A stretch of 64,000 nt of DNA from Algoriphagus sediminis. GTDB taxonomy: Bacteria > Bacteroidota > Bacteroidia > Cytophagales > Cyclobacteriaceae. The DNA is taken from the NCBI RefSeq assembly GCF_030403435.1, contig NZ_JAUEPH010000006.1:124001-188000 (forward strand), in the 5' to 3' direction. Position numbers and translations under genes: made by a program. Below the pieces are notes generated by a model that made no database searches, was not told where the DNA came from, and worked only from the letters and a program-made list of their open reading frames with translations. Shown piece by piece: positions 19,013 to 26,761 of this stretch (position 1 is the stretch's first letter; each line of letters starts with the position of its first letter).

Positions 19013-19717
19013 ATGGAAATAAAAAATCAAATAGCCGTAGTCACGGGAGTAAGTAAAGGAATAGGTTTAGAAGTAGTTAAAATTTTGCTTGAAAAGGAAG
19101 TGACGGTAGCAGGATGGGGTAGAAATGCTCCAGACTTTAGCCATGAGAATTTCCACTTTTTCACTTGTGATGTTTCTAAAGAGGAAGCTGTGGAAAAGGC
19201 CTATTCAGAGACCACAACGAAGCTGGGGTCTGATATTCGAATTTTGATTAATAATGCTGGTTTTGGAATTGCCGGGCCAACAGAAAGCTTTTCATCAGAG
19301 GATTGGAGAGCTATGTTTGATACCAATGTTCATGGGATTTTTTATGTGACCAAACGATTTATCCCTGCCATGAAAGCGGCAGACGAAGGTCATATTTTGA
19401 ATGTAGCCTCCATCGCAGGCCTGAATGGAGTGAATCAGTTTGCGGGATATGTAGGCACTAAGCATGCGGTCCGAGGTATTTCTCATTCGCTATACATGGA
19501 ATTAAGGGACTTTGGGATAAAAGTTTCCACCATTTATCCTGGGTCTGTACAAACAAATTTCTTTGATGATATTCCGGCGATTGAAGCCAGTGAAAATATG
19601 ATGCGTCCTCAGGACGTTGCACTTACGATGGTCCAAACGCTCGAAACACACCCAAACTATTTCGTGGCGGATGTGGAGTGTAGACCATTAAGGCCTAGAG
19701 GTAAGAAAAAGGCTTAA
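19013..19717 (+). CDS. Short-chain dehydrogenase/reductase (SDR)
   Basis: Classical SDR of 234 aa. The cofactor motif TGVSKGIG is at 11-18, NNAG at 80-83, and the catalytic Ser133, Tyr146 and Lys150 (YVGTK) have standard spacing. Substrate and NAD/NADP preference are not readable. It stands alone, divergent from the M20 amidohydrolase, and ends at a small palindromic hairpin. Confidence 0.9.
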   Translation: MEIKNQIAVVTGVSKGIGLEVVKILLEKEVTVAGWGRNAPDFSHENFHFFTCDVSKEEAVEKAYSETTTKLGSDIRILINNAGFGIAGPTESFSSEDWRAMFDTNVHGIFYVTKRFIPAMKAADEGHILNVASIAGLNGVNQFAGYVGTKHAVRGISHSLYMELRDFGIKVSTIYPGSVQTNFFDDIPAIEASENMMRPQDVALTMVQTLETHPNYFVADVECRPLRPRGKKKA

Positions 19718-19733
19718 GACCCGGGGTCTTTAA
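19716..19733 (+). terminator. Short hairpin after the SDR gene
   Basis: AAGACC (19716-19721) pairs with GGTCTT (19725-19730) around a 3-base loop, followed by TTT. It overlaps the SDR stop codon and probably separates it from gldA; the stem is short. Confidence 0.45.
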
Positions 19734-19791
19734 AAGGTAACAAAAGACGAGGGGCGAGAAATTTTCTTACTTTTAAACTCATCTTTTCAAT

Positions 19792-20697
19792 ATGTCACTA
19801 GAAGTTACCCAGCTTACTAAAATTTATGGCTCGCAAAAGGCTTTGAGTGAAGTTTCTTTCTCGGTAAAGCCTGGGAGGATTCTGGGGTTTTTAGGTCCTA
19901 ATGGAGCAGGAAAGTCCACGACAATGAAAATCATTTGTGGATTCATTTCTCCTGATGAGGGTTCGGTGAGGGTGATGGGCAAAGAGCAAGGTAAGGATGC
20001 CAAAGCCATCAGTAGTTTGATAGGATATTTACCTGAGAATAATCCTCTTTACCATGACATGTATGTGAAGGAGTTCCTTCGGTTTTCAGGAGGGCTTTAT
20101 GGCCTTTCCGGCCAAAAATTAAGTAAGCGGGTTGACCTGATGTTGGACAAAACTGGTTTGAATCCTGAGAAGCATAAAAAAATCTCTCAATTGTCTAAGG
20201 GTTATCGCCAAAGGGTAGGTCTTGCCAGAGCGCTCATTCATGATCCCAGTGTTGTCATTTTAGATGAGCCCACCACAGGCCTTGATCCAAACCAACTGGT
20301 AGAAATTCGTGCGCTCATCAAAGAGATATCTGAAAACAGAACGGTAATCCTGTCTACGCATATCATGCAGGAAGTGGAGGCCATCTGTGATGATGTGGTA
20401 ATTATCAGCAAGGGTGAAATCAAAGCTTCAGAGTCTCTTGAAAACTTGAAGTCAAAGTCGGATAGAGCTGAGCTGATTTTGGAGACAGAGGAAGAATTGG
20501 ATTTAGATTGGTTCACAGATTTTGAAAAGGCGGAATTTGGGGCTTCTCAAAGAAATCAGGTACTTATTATGTCTCAAAGTCCCACTGAAGACAGGAAGAA
20601 ATTGATGAGCTTAATTCATGAGAAGGAATTAAGCATTATAGGACTGAGTGAAAGGAAAAAAGGATTGGAACAAATATTCCGAGAAATCACCAAATGA
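19792..20697 (+). CDS. gldA: Gliding-motility ABC transporter ATP-binding protein GldA
   Basis: ABC ATPase, 301 aa. Walker A GPNGAGKST (35-43), the Q-loop region GYLPENNPLYHDMYVKEF typical of GldA, signature LSKGYRQR (134-141) and Walker B VVILDEP (154-160). The C-terminal about 75 residues form a GldA-type extension. It is followed with a four-base overlap by gldF and then gldG, the classic set. In Flavobacterium, GldA-F-G form one transporter needed for gliding; whether this organism glides cannot be seen from this window. Confidence 0.92.
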   Translation: MSLEVTQLTKIYGSQKALSEVSFSVKPGRILGFLGPNGAGKSTTMKIICGFISPDEGSVRVMGKEQGKDAKAISSLIGYLPENNPLYHDMYVKEFLRFSGGLYGLSGQKLSKRVDLMLDKTGLNPEKHKKISQLSKGYRQRVGLARALIHDPSVVILDEPTTGLDPNQLVEIRALIKEISENRTVILSTHIMQEVEAICDDVVIISKGEIKASESLENLKSKSDRAELILETEEELDLDWFTDFEKAEFGASQRNQVLIMSQSPTEDRKKLMSLIHEKELSIIGLSERKKGLEQIFREITK

Positions 20698-21413
20698 AAA
20701 GTCTTTTTCTAAAAGAAGTCAATTCCTTTTTGGGTAATCTTTTGGGTTATCTCATTATTTCAATTTTTTTGGTAGCTCTTGGTTTGGTGGTTTGGGTTTT
20801 CCCCGAAACAAGTATACTCAATTATGGCTATGCAGACCTCGAAGCTCTTTTCGTTTACACCCCTTATGTCTTTACCTTTTTAATTCCGGCTTTGTCAATG
20901 CGCTCTCTGGCGGAGGAGAAAAGGTCGGGAAACTGGGAGATTCTAAAGACTTCACCACTCAGTGTTACACAAATCATAATCGCCAAATATTTAGCCTTAC
21001 TGGTATTGGTGGTTTTGGCGGTTTTCCCCACTCTCCTTTATTTCTTGACTGTTTACCAGCTCGGTGATCCTGTGGGAAATCTCGATCAGGCAGGATTCTT
21101 CGGCTCTTGGATTGGATTACTCATGATTGGAGCAGTTTTTTCATCAGTTGGATTGTTTGCCAGCTCCATCACATCCCAGCAGGTTTTGGCCTTTGTCCTG
21201 GGGGTCTTTTTCTGCTTTGTGCTTTATTTTGGTTTCACGGCTTTGGCTGATCTACAGCTTGGATCATGGTCCTACTTTTTCGAAGAAATAAGTTTAAGCT
21301 ACCACTTTACTAATCTGGGTAGAGGTGTGCTTGACTCGTCAGATTTATTTTTCATGCTGGCCGTAATATGGCTGTTTTTAGGTTTGTCCATTTTAATCTC
21401 AGATAGAGAATGA
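20694..21413 (+). CDS. gldF: Gliding-motility ABC transporter permease GldF
   Basis: ABC-2 type permease, 239 aa with about six membrane segments. The family-typical ETSILNYGYADLEALF loop after the first segment and LIPALSMRSLAEEKRSGNWE are present. The ATG overlaps the gldA TGA, and its own stop overlaps the gldG ATG, so the three subunits are likely translated in concert. Confidence 0.92.
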   Translation: MKSLFLKEVNSFLGNLLGYLIISIFLVALGLVVWVFPETSILNYGYADLEALFVYTPYVFTFLIPALSMRSLAEEKRSGNWEILKTSPLSVTQIIIAKYLALLVLVVLAVFPTLLYFLTVYQLGDPVGNLDQAGFFGSWIGLLMIGAVFSSVGLFASSITSQQVLAFVLGVFFCFVLYFGFTALADLQLGSWSYFFEEISLSYHFTNLGRGVLDSSDLFFMLAVIWLFLGLSILISDRE

Positions 21414-23095
21414 AGGGAAAATCTTCAAAATTGATTCAGTGGCTGGCCCTCCTTTTTGGAGTAGTGATTTTGTTTGGTCTTGGTCAGGTAATTCGGTTTA
21501 GGCTGGACCTTACAGAGGAGAAGAGATATTCTCTCAGTCCTGCCACCGAGAAGGTTCTTGACCAAATTACGGAACCCCTCCATGTGGATATTCTTTTGGT
21601 TGGAGAAGACTTTCCTCCTGGGATGAGAAGGTTACAAAAATCTCTAGAAGAGACTATCCGAACTTTCGATTCCTATAGTCCGGAGAGGATCACCTATTCA
21701 TATTTTGATCCCCTGTCCGTAGCTGGAGAGGAAGGAGAGCAATTGATTCTGGATTTAAATGAATATGGAATTAACCCGACAAATCTTTTTGTAAACCAAA
21801 GCTCCGGTCAGCAATCTCAACTGATTTTTCCTGGTTTTTTGCTAAGCGACTCTCAATACGAGACTGGAGCCTTAATATTAAAAGGAGAACAAGGAATGTC
21901 TCAGGAGCAGGTTTTGAATCAGTCGATTGAAAATCTGGAGTTTGAATTGAGTCTTGCTATTCAAAAGCTCATCGATCCAGCAGCAAACTCCATAGCCATG
22001 ATCATGGGGCATGGAGAAATGTCAGAAGATGAGGGGTATGGCTTGGTAGAGGCCTTAGATGGAAGGCATGAACTTTTTAAGGTGCCTCTAGAGCAAGCGC
22101 AAAGTCCGGATGATCTGGAGAATTTTAGTGTGATTTTTATTCAGGGGCCTAGAGAAAGCTACACTCCGCGAGAGGTTTATCTCCTTGATCAGTACGTCAT
22201 GCGAGGAGGGAATTTAGTGGTACTTCTGGATGGTGTCGCTGTAAATATTGCCGAAGCCGGAGGTGAAGGTACCCTGGCAATGCCGATTGAGGTTGGTTTG
22301 GATAACCTGCTTTTCAGGTATGGAGTCCGGGTGAACAAGGATTTGATTCAGGATTTAAATTTCGGTTATTTTCCTGTGATGGGTGGAAATTTTGGGAATC
22401 AGGATCAGTTGGTCCCACTACCCTGGCCATTCTTTGTGCAGGCCGGAAGGATGCAAAATCATCCCATCACGAAAGGATTGGATGTGATCAATTTTCGATT
22501 TGTAAGCACTTTGGATACCGTCAAGGCTGATAAAGTAAAAAAGACCCCATTGATTTTTACATCAGACTTTTCCAGAGTTTTGCAAGCTCCCGTTCGTGTT
22601 GCTTTTAGTGATATGGAATCGGCACCAGATGTAAATCTTTTCAATGAAAGGAACTTGCCATTGGCATATTTACTTGAAGGGGAGTTTACCTCACTTTTCA
22701 AAAACCGATTCATTCCTGAGGGATTTTCGGAGACAGATTTTATGGAATCAGGTAAGGGTAGAGTTGTGGTGATAGGGGATGGTGATATTTTTCAAAGCCA
22801 AAGAAATCTGAGCGATGGAAGCCCCCTTGCTCTCGGAGAAGATCCCTTTAATCAGATCACCTTTGCGAACCGATTATTTTTACGGAACCTGGTTCAGTAC
22901 CTGAATGATCCTGAAGGGATTATTATGACCAGAACCCGATCTTTTAAAATTAGACCTTTGAATAGGGTTAAGGTTACAGAACAGAAGCTTTTCTGGCAAT
23001 TGATCAATGTGCTGGGGCCTGTAATTTTCTTACTGATTTTCGGGCTATCGGTTGCCACATGGAGAAGGAGAAAGTTTTCGAAAAAATCCAGCTGA
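21410..23095 (+). CDS. gldG: Gliding-motility ABC transporter substrate-binding-like subunit GldG
   Basis: A 561 aa protein with an N-terminal membrane anchor (about 9-28), the RLDLTEEKRYSLSPAT segment typical of GldG/intraflagellar-transport-like domains, a large extracytoplasmic domain, and a C-terminal membrane segment at about 530-550 followed by a basic tail. It overlaps gldF by four bases and lies just upstream of dnaN, an arrangement also seen in other Bacteroidota. Confidence 0.92.
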   Translation: MKGKSSKLIQWLALLFGVVILFGLGQVIRFRLDLTEEKRYSLSPATEKVLDQITEPLHVDILLVGEDFPPGMRRLQKSLEETIRTFDSYSPERITYSYFDPLSVAGEEGEQLILDLNEYGINPTNLFVNQSSGQQSQLIFPGFLLSDSQYETGALILKGEQGMSQEQVLNQSIENLEFELSLAIQKLIDPAANSIAMIMGHGEMSEDEGYGLVEALDGRHELFKVPLEQAQSPDDLENFSVIFIQGPRESYTPREVYLLDQYVMRGGNLVVLLDGVAVNIAEAGGEGTLAMPIEVGLDNLLFRYGVRVNKDLIQDLNFGYFPVMGGNFGNQDQLVPLPWPFFVQAGRMQNHPITKGLDVINFRFVSTLDTVKADKVKKTPLIFTSDFSRVLQAPVRVAFSDMESAPDVNLFNERNLPLAYLLEGEFTSLFKNRFIPEGFSETDFMESGKGRVVVIGDGDIFQSQRNLSDGSPLALGEDPFNQITFANRLFLRNLVQYLNDPEGIIMTRTRSFKIRPLNRVKVTEQKLFWQLINVLGPVIFLLIFGLSVATWRRRKFSKKSS

Positions 23096-23213
23096 TTCTA
23101 AGTCCTCCTTTTCCTAGTTATTAATTTAAGGAAATCGGACAAGTGGCGCCGCTAATTCGATTTTATTTATAAATTTACCCCCTCTAATTAATTCATAAAA
23201 TAAGCCCTAACGT

Positions 23214-24338
23214 ATGAAATTTATTGTTTCCTCCTCTGCTTTGCTTAAGCAGCTCTCTGCAATCAATGGAGTGGTCACGACAAATCCAGTGGTCCCTATT
23301 TTGGAGAACTTTCTTTTTGAGATCAATGATGGTTTATTGACGATCACAGCCTCGGATTTGCAGACTTCCATGATGACTGAGATTAATGTTGAAGCCAAGG
23401 AAGATGGAAACATCGCAGTTCCAGCAAGAATTTTGATTGAAACTCTCAAAAACCTTCCGGAACAGCCAGTTACATTCAGCATAGATCATGATACATATGC
23501 TGTAGAAATTAGCTCTGATAATGGTCGATATAGATTAGCGGGAGAAAACGCAACAGATTTCCCAAAGATTCCTACAGTGAGCAATGCCACTCTAGTAGAT
23601 ATGTCTACTGAGGTGCTCTCCAGTGCGGTGGCAAACACCATCTTTGCGACCAGCAGCGATGAATTGCGACCAGCTATGACAGGGGTTTATATTAATCTAA
23701 GCGATACCAATACCACTTTCGTGGCAACCGATGGTCACAGATTGGTTCGATACAGAAGAGTGGATATTGCCTCACCGGATGCGACTAGTTTGATTATTCC
23801 TCGAAAGGCTTTGAATCTTTTGAAGTCCACTTTGCCAGCAGAAAATGTACCCGTGAGTGTGGAGTTCAATCAGTCCAATGCCTATTTCAAGTTTGGCAAC
23901 ATCAAAATGATCTGTAGGCTGATTGATGAGCGTTTCCCCGATTATGAAAATGTGATTCCAACAGAGAATCCAAATACCATGAGCATAAATCGTCAGGAGC
24001 TCCTAGGTACACTTAAGCGAATTGCGATCTATGCAAATAAGACCACGCATCAAGTAAGATTGAAATTAACTGGGAGTGAATTGCTGATTTCCGCGGAGGA
24101 TCTTGATTTTTCAAATGAGGCAAATGAAAGACTTTCCTGTGAGCATGATGGGGAGGATATTGAGATTGGCTTTAATGCTAAATTTCTTGTGGAAATGCTG
24201 AGTAACCTGACGTGTAAGGAGGTGACTTTGAAATTCTCTGCGCCTAACCGAGCCGGTTTGATCCTTCCTTCTGAGCAAGATGAAAATGAGGATATCTTGA
24301 TGCTGGTCATGCCAGTAATGCTAAATAATTACGTTTAG
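23214..24338 (+). CDS. dnaN: DNA polymerase III beta sliding clamp DnaN
   Basis: Ring-shaped processivity clamp, 374 aa, with three tandem clamp folds. The N-terminus MKFIVSSSALLKQLSAINGV, central ATDGHRLVRYR and C-terminal LMLVMPVMLNN match DnaN. It is not next to dnaA or an origin-like region here. The 118-base AT-rich spacer after gldG has a TAAATTTA (-7-like) at 23170-23177, so it may have its own promoter. Confidence 0.97.
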   Translation: MKFIVSSSALLKQLSAINGVVTTNPVVPILENFLFEINDGLLTITASDLQTSMMTEINVEAKEDGNIAVPARILIETLKNLPEQPVTFSIDHDTYAVEISSDNGRYRLAGENATDFPKIPTVSNATLVDMSTEVLSSAVANTIFATSSDELRPAMTGVYINLSDTNTTFVATDGHRLVRYRRVDIASPDATSLIIPRKALNLLKSTLPAENVPVSVEFNQSNAYFKFGNIKMICRLIDERFPDYENVIPTENPNTMSINRQELLGTLKRIAIYANKTTHQVRLKLTGSELLISAEDLDFSNEANERLSCEHDGEDIEIGFNAKFLVEMLSNLTCKEVTLKFSAPNRAGLILPSEQDENEDILMLVMPVMLNNYV

Positions 24339-24358
24339 GCAATGTTATTTTAATGATT

Positions 24359-24393
24359 AAAAAGGCCTGGATCGTCTAGATTCAGGCCTTTTT
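24359..24393. terminator. Strong bidirectional intrinsic terminator after dnaN
   Basis: Eleven-bp perfect stem, AAAAAGGCCTG (24359-24369) with CAGGCCTTTTT (24383-24393), loop 13. T-runs on both strands suit termination of dnaN on plus and the VF530-like gene, whose stop lies inside the right arm, on minus. Confidence 0.9.
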
Positions 24394-24637
24394 ACTTTTG
24401 GTTTTCTGTATTCTTTTTTGCGTCCCTTAAAGATTTCAGGTATAGGCCCTCAACTCGCTCTCTGGCCCAGGGTGTTTTCCTTAGAAATTTCAAGCTTGAT
24501 TTAATTGAGGGATTATGGGTGAAACAGCGAATAGTAATGCGTTCTCCAAGCTCTTCCCATCCGTAATAATCCACCAAGTGTTCAAGCATTCGATCTAGTC
24601 GAATTCCATGGAGAGGGTTGTTGGGTTGATGTTCCAA
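24392..24637 (-). CDS. VF530-family (DUF2132) small DNA-binding-like protein
   Basis: Small protein of about 81 aa that matches the VF530/DUF2132 pattern: [53 protein letters not shown] place the start at TTG 24637, which gives [11 protein letters not shown] as in relatives. A GTG at 24691 would add 18 unconserved residues and overlap the upstream gene by 11 bases. Members are described as DNA-binding by structure; biological role is unknown. It is the last gene of the ECF sigma operon and its stop sits in the terminator stem. Confidence 0.8.
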   Translation of the reverse strand: MEHQPNNPLHGIRLDRMLEHLVDYYGWEELGERITIRCFTHNPSIKSSLKFLRKTPWARERVEGLYLKSLRDAKKNTENQK

Positions 24638-24680
24638 TTGAAGAATTATTAGAGGTTGAAAATAAGAATTTTCCACAGCT

Positions 24681-25256
24681 TTACTCCTCACTCATTTTCT
24701 CAAGCTCTTTCAATAGCTCCCATTCCTTGCGATAGCTATATCTGATCACCCAAATAAATCCTATCCAAAAACCTATTCCAGTAACTACGCAGTAGGCAAA
24801 GAAGAAAGGAGAGGTATATGGTTTGATTGCTATTAGAAACAATACAATTCCTACACCATAAAGCAGGTAAATAATTGGAGTGAAAATCTTTTGAATACGC
24901 TTTCTGCCCTCAAAATAGTGCTGAACTGATTCCAAAAATTCACTGGTGGAAAGGTAAGTCTGAATTCTACGAAGTTTCGCTTTGCTCCACGCTTCAAGAA
25001 CTACTCGGACGAGTAAGGGTCCTATCATTAAACTCAAACCTGAAATCAATTTCCAATCTCCGAATTGACCCACTTTATAGAAAAAATAAGTGAGGAGAAT
25101 AAGTGGGACGGACATAATCATAATTGTCCAAAACTGATCTCTTTTAAGTTTTTTCAAATTTGCCCGAGCGGAATCAACAATTTCTTCTGCTGATTTCTGG
25201 GTTTGATTCCTTTTTTCGGAATCATAAATCGCTTGAATTTCATCAAAGGGTTCCAT
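24681..25256 (-). CDS. Membrane protein co-encoded with ECF sigma factor (possible anti-sigma)
   Basis: A 191 aa protein with an acidic/basic helical cytoplasmic N-terminus (1-40), two hydrophobic segments at about 43-80, a central soluble part, and two more at about 120-165, ending in a charged tail. I recognise no family. Its start overlaps the sigma gene by 14 bases, so translation is coupled. By position it is a candidate membrane-tethered anti-sigma factor, but it has no zinc HxxxCxxC motif and no FecR-like domain. Confidence 0.7.
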   Translation of the reverse strand: MEPFDEIQAIYDSEKRNQTQKSAEEIVDSARANLKKLKRDQFWTIMIMSVPLILLTYFFYKVGQFGDWKLISGLSLMIGPLLVRVVLEAWSKAKLRRIQTYLSTSEFLESVQHYFEGRKRIQKIFTPIIYLLYGVGIVLFLIAIKPYTSPFFFAYCVVTGIGFWIGFIWVIRYSYRKEWELLKELEKMSEE

Positions 25257-25743
25257 GGCTCATGCAGGTGTAAAGTTGTTTTTTGATTCGGTGAATTTTC
25301 ACTCTAAGATTTTCAGAACTCAACCCAAGAGTCTCTTCGATTGTCGCATATGGAATTCCTTCCAGTACCATCAAAATGAGTATTCGATTTTGGGAATTGA
25401 GTTTTTCTATGCACTGATACATTTTTTGGATTTTGCTCTCTTTTTCAGCATCATACTCTGCCTGAGGTTGCTGTGTAAAAGATTCAGTTTTATCCTTTTC
25501 TTTTTTCTCTTGTTTGATTTTCAGCAAACAGGTGTTGACAGCGATGCGATAGATCCAGGTTTGCCAGTTGGCATCCTCTCGGAATTGCTTCCGATAAATC
25601 CAGGCTTTCATAAAAGCCTCTTGTAATGCATCTTCAGCGAGCGCTCTATTCTGATTAAAATAGCCTAAACAGAGCCTATAGATAATATCCTTGTGCTGCT
25701 CGAAGCGAATCTTAAAGAGTTTTTCTTCTTCTATTGAATTCAA
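25243..25743 (-). CDS. ECF-type RNA polymerase sigma factor
   Basis: Sigma-70 family ECF factor of 166 aa with only regions 2 and 4. Region 2 includes ALAEDALQEAFMKAW and NWQTWIYRIAVNTCLLKIK. Region 4 includes GIPYATIEETLGLSSENLRVKIHRIKKQL, a helix-turn-helix for the -35 element. A Lys/Glu-rich linker joins them. It leads an operon with a membrane protein and a VF530-like protein. Upstream on its strand is TGTAACA-N16-CTCTAAG, repeated before the divergent gene at 26060, so autoregulation is likely. Confidence 0.93.
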   Translation of the reverse strand: MNSIEEEKLFKIRFEQHKDIIYRLCLGYFNQNRALAEDALQEAFMKAWIYRKQFREDANWQTWIYRIAVNTCLLKIKQEKKEKDKTESFTQQPQAEYDAEKESKIQKMYQCIEKLNSQNRILILMVLEGIPYATIEETLGLSSENLRVKIHRIKKQLYTCMSHGTL

Positions 25744-25762
25744 ATTTTTTTTCTTCTCAGCT

Positions 25763-25792
25763 CTTAGAGTGCCAAAGCTTCTAATTGTTACA
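25763..25792 (-). promoter_or_regulatory. Putative ECF-type promoter of the sigma factor operon
   Basis: On the minus strand, TGTAACA (25792-25786), a 16-base spacer, then CTCTAAG (25769-25763), about 20 bases before the sigma gene start codon. TGTAACA as a -35 box is typical of autoregulated ECF factors in Bacteroidota. The same elements with the same spacing occur on plus at 26016-26045. Confidence 0.65.
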
Positions 25793-25881
25793 AAATGTAG
25801 AAAAAAATGAAGCTTTTCAAAGCACTGTTTAAAATCGATTCAGGTGTCAGGTAAAAGGATCTTAAAAATTAGTGAAATCGA

Positions 25882-25980
25882 GCCTGCCTGAAGCAGACAG
25901 GCATGACGCAAGAGACACACAGAGGGATGGTCATAACTGCGAGATTCTCCCGAAACAAGTTCGGGACAGGCTATGTGACC
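25882..25980. repeat. REP-like palindromic element
   Basis: This lies in the 316-base gap between the two divergent ECF-type promoters and encodes nothing convincing. It has hairpin GCCTGCCTG/CAGACAGGC (25882-25902, one mismatch, 3-base loop) and a second unit bounded by GGTCATA (25929-25935) and TATGTGACC (25972-25980), with an inner CCCGAA/TTCGGG hairpin (25949-25965). Local G+C is higher than in the surrounding spacer. It resembles interspersed intergenic repeats; copy number in the genome is not testable here. Confidence 0.5.
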
Positions 25981-26015
25981 GCTTTAAGACAAATTATAAA
26001 CACATGAAAGAAATG

Positions 26016-26045
26016 TGTAACAATTCCTATTCGGTGTACTCTAAC
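26016..26045 (+). promoter_or_regulatory. Putative ECF-type promoter of the DUF7010-like gene
   Basis: TGTAACA (26016-26022), 16-base spacer, CTCTAAC (26039-26045), 14 bases before the ATG at 26060. Matches the promoter-like site facing the ECF sigma gene in both boxes and exact spacing, with identical bases extending to TGTAACAATT. Confidence 0.65.
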
Positions 26046-26059
26046 AAACAAAAACACCA

Positions 26060-26647
26060 ATGGATACAAATACGATTTCACTCGAAAAACCCCAAGCTAC
26101 TCAACTTGATCAATGGAGAATTGAATTGAGCATAAAATGTAAAAATGGGATCAACTTTATTTTTGCCGCTGCATTTATTTGGGCGGGGATAGCCGTTATT
26201 TGGAATCTAGGCTTGAGTACCTACAATCAAAGCATACTTACTTTTTCTATCTCTGGATTGATGCTTCCGCTAGCCTGGATTTTGGGTAAAATCATGAAAA
26301 CATCTTGGAATGTGGAAGGAAACCCGCTCAATAAAGTAGGGATGATTTTCAACATTGGGCAACTATTCTATTTCCCTTTTCTATTTATCCTGCTAGGCAA
26401 TCAGCCGGAATACTTTGCTTTAGGGTATGCGATTATCACCGGGGCACACTTTTTCCCTTATGCCTGGTATTATAAGACCAATTGGTTTGGAGCCTTTGCC
26501 GGGATTATCCCTTTTGGTTCATGGCTGATGGCGGTCTATTTCCCTTCATACGCTTCCCTGATTCCAGCTTTCACTTCACTTTGCTTAGTGATTTTGGGTT
26601 TGGGATTAATGAGAGATTATAAATTGAAAGTAGCAAAAGTACAGTAA
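26060..26647 (+). CDS. DUF7010-like multi-pass membrane protein
   Basis: A 195 aa protein with a short soluble N-terminus (1-30) and about six hydrophobic segments. The central NPLNKVGMIFNIGQLFYFPF and ITGAHFFPYAWYYKTNW match the pattern I recall for DUF7010. No catalytic motif is visible and no function is known. It is divergent from the ECF sigma operon and shares its promoter motif, so it is a probable member of that sigma factor's regulon. The family name is from memory. Confidence 0.7.
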   Translation: MDTNTISLEKPQATQLDQWRIELSIKCKNGINFIFAAAFIWAGIAVIWNLGLSTYNQSILTFSISGLMLPLAWILGKIMKTSWNVEGNPLNKVGMIFNIGQLFYFPFLFILLGNQPEYFALGYAIITGAHFFPYAWYYKTNWFGAFAGIIPFGSWLMAVYFPSYASLIPAFTSLCLVILGLGLMRDYKLKVAKVQ

Positions 26648-26653
26648 GTGGGC

Positions 26654-26753
26654 ATCCTTTGAGGTTTCCAAAAACCTCGAAGGATTCAAATTGATACCGA
26701 AAAATCTTTGAGGTATCATTTCGAAAGAGGAACCATTGAGAAATCTCTTCGAA
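26654..26753. repeat. Three consecutive hairpins between convergent genes
   Basis: Hairpin 1: 14-bp stem 26654-26667 with 26672-26685, loop of four, one G-T pair. Hairpin 2: TGATACC (26692-26698) with GGTATCA (26712-26718). Hairpin 3: TTCGAAAGAG (26720-26729) with CTCTTCGAA (26745-26753), one bulge. The sequence TTTGAGGT recurs in hairpins 1 and 2. They fill the 114-base gap between the DUF7010-like gene and the serine hydrolase. Could be a composite terminator or a palindromic repeat cluster; no run of T follows hairpin 1. Confidence 0.55.
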
Positions 26754-26761
26754 GGTTTGAT

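Noticed and set aside
23096-23213. Replication origin near dnaN
   Set aside because: No dnaA gene or cluster of DnaA boxes is visible; dnaN commonly lies away from the origin in this group.
25872-26129. Possible 85-codon gene running through the REP-like element into the DUF7010-like gene
   Set aside because: It crosses the palindromes and the ECF-type promoter, overlaps the true gene in another frame, and its translation has no protein-like character.
26654-26753. CRISPR-like repeats
   Set aside because: The units are palindromes of different sequence and spacing, with no regular direct repeats or spacers; no cas genes are in the window.
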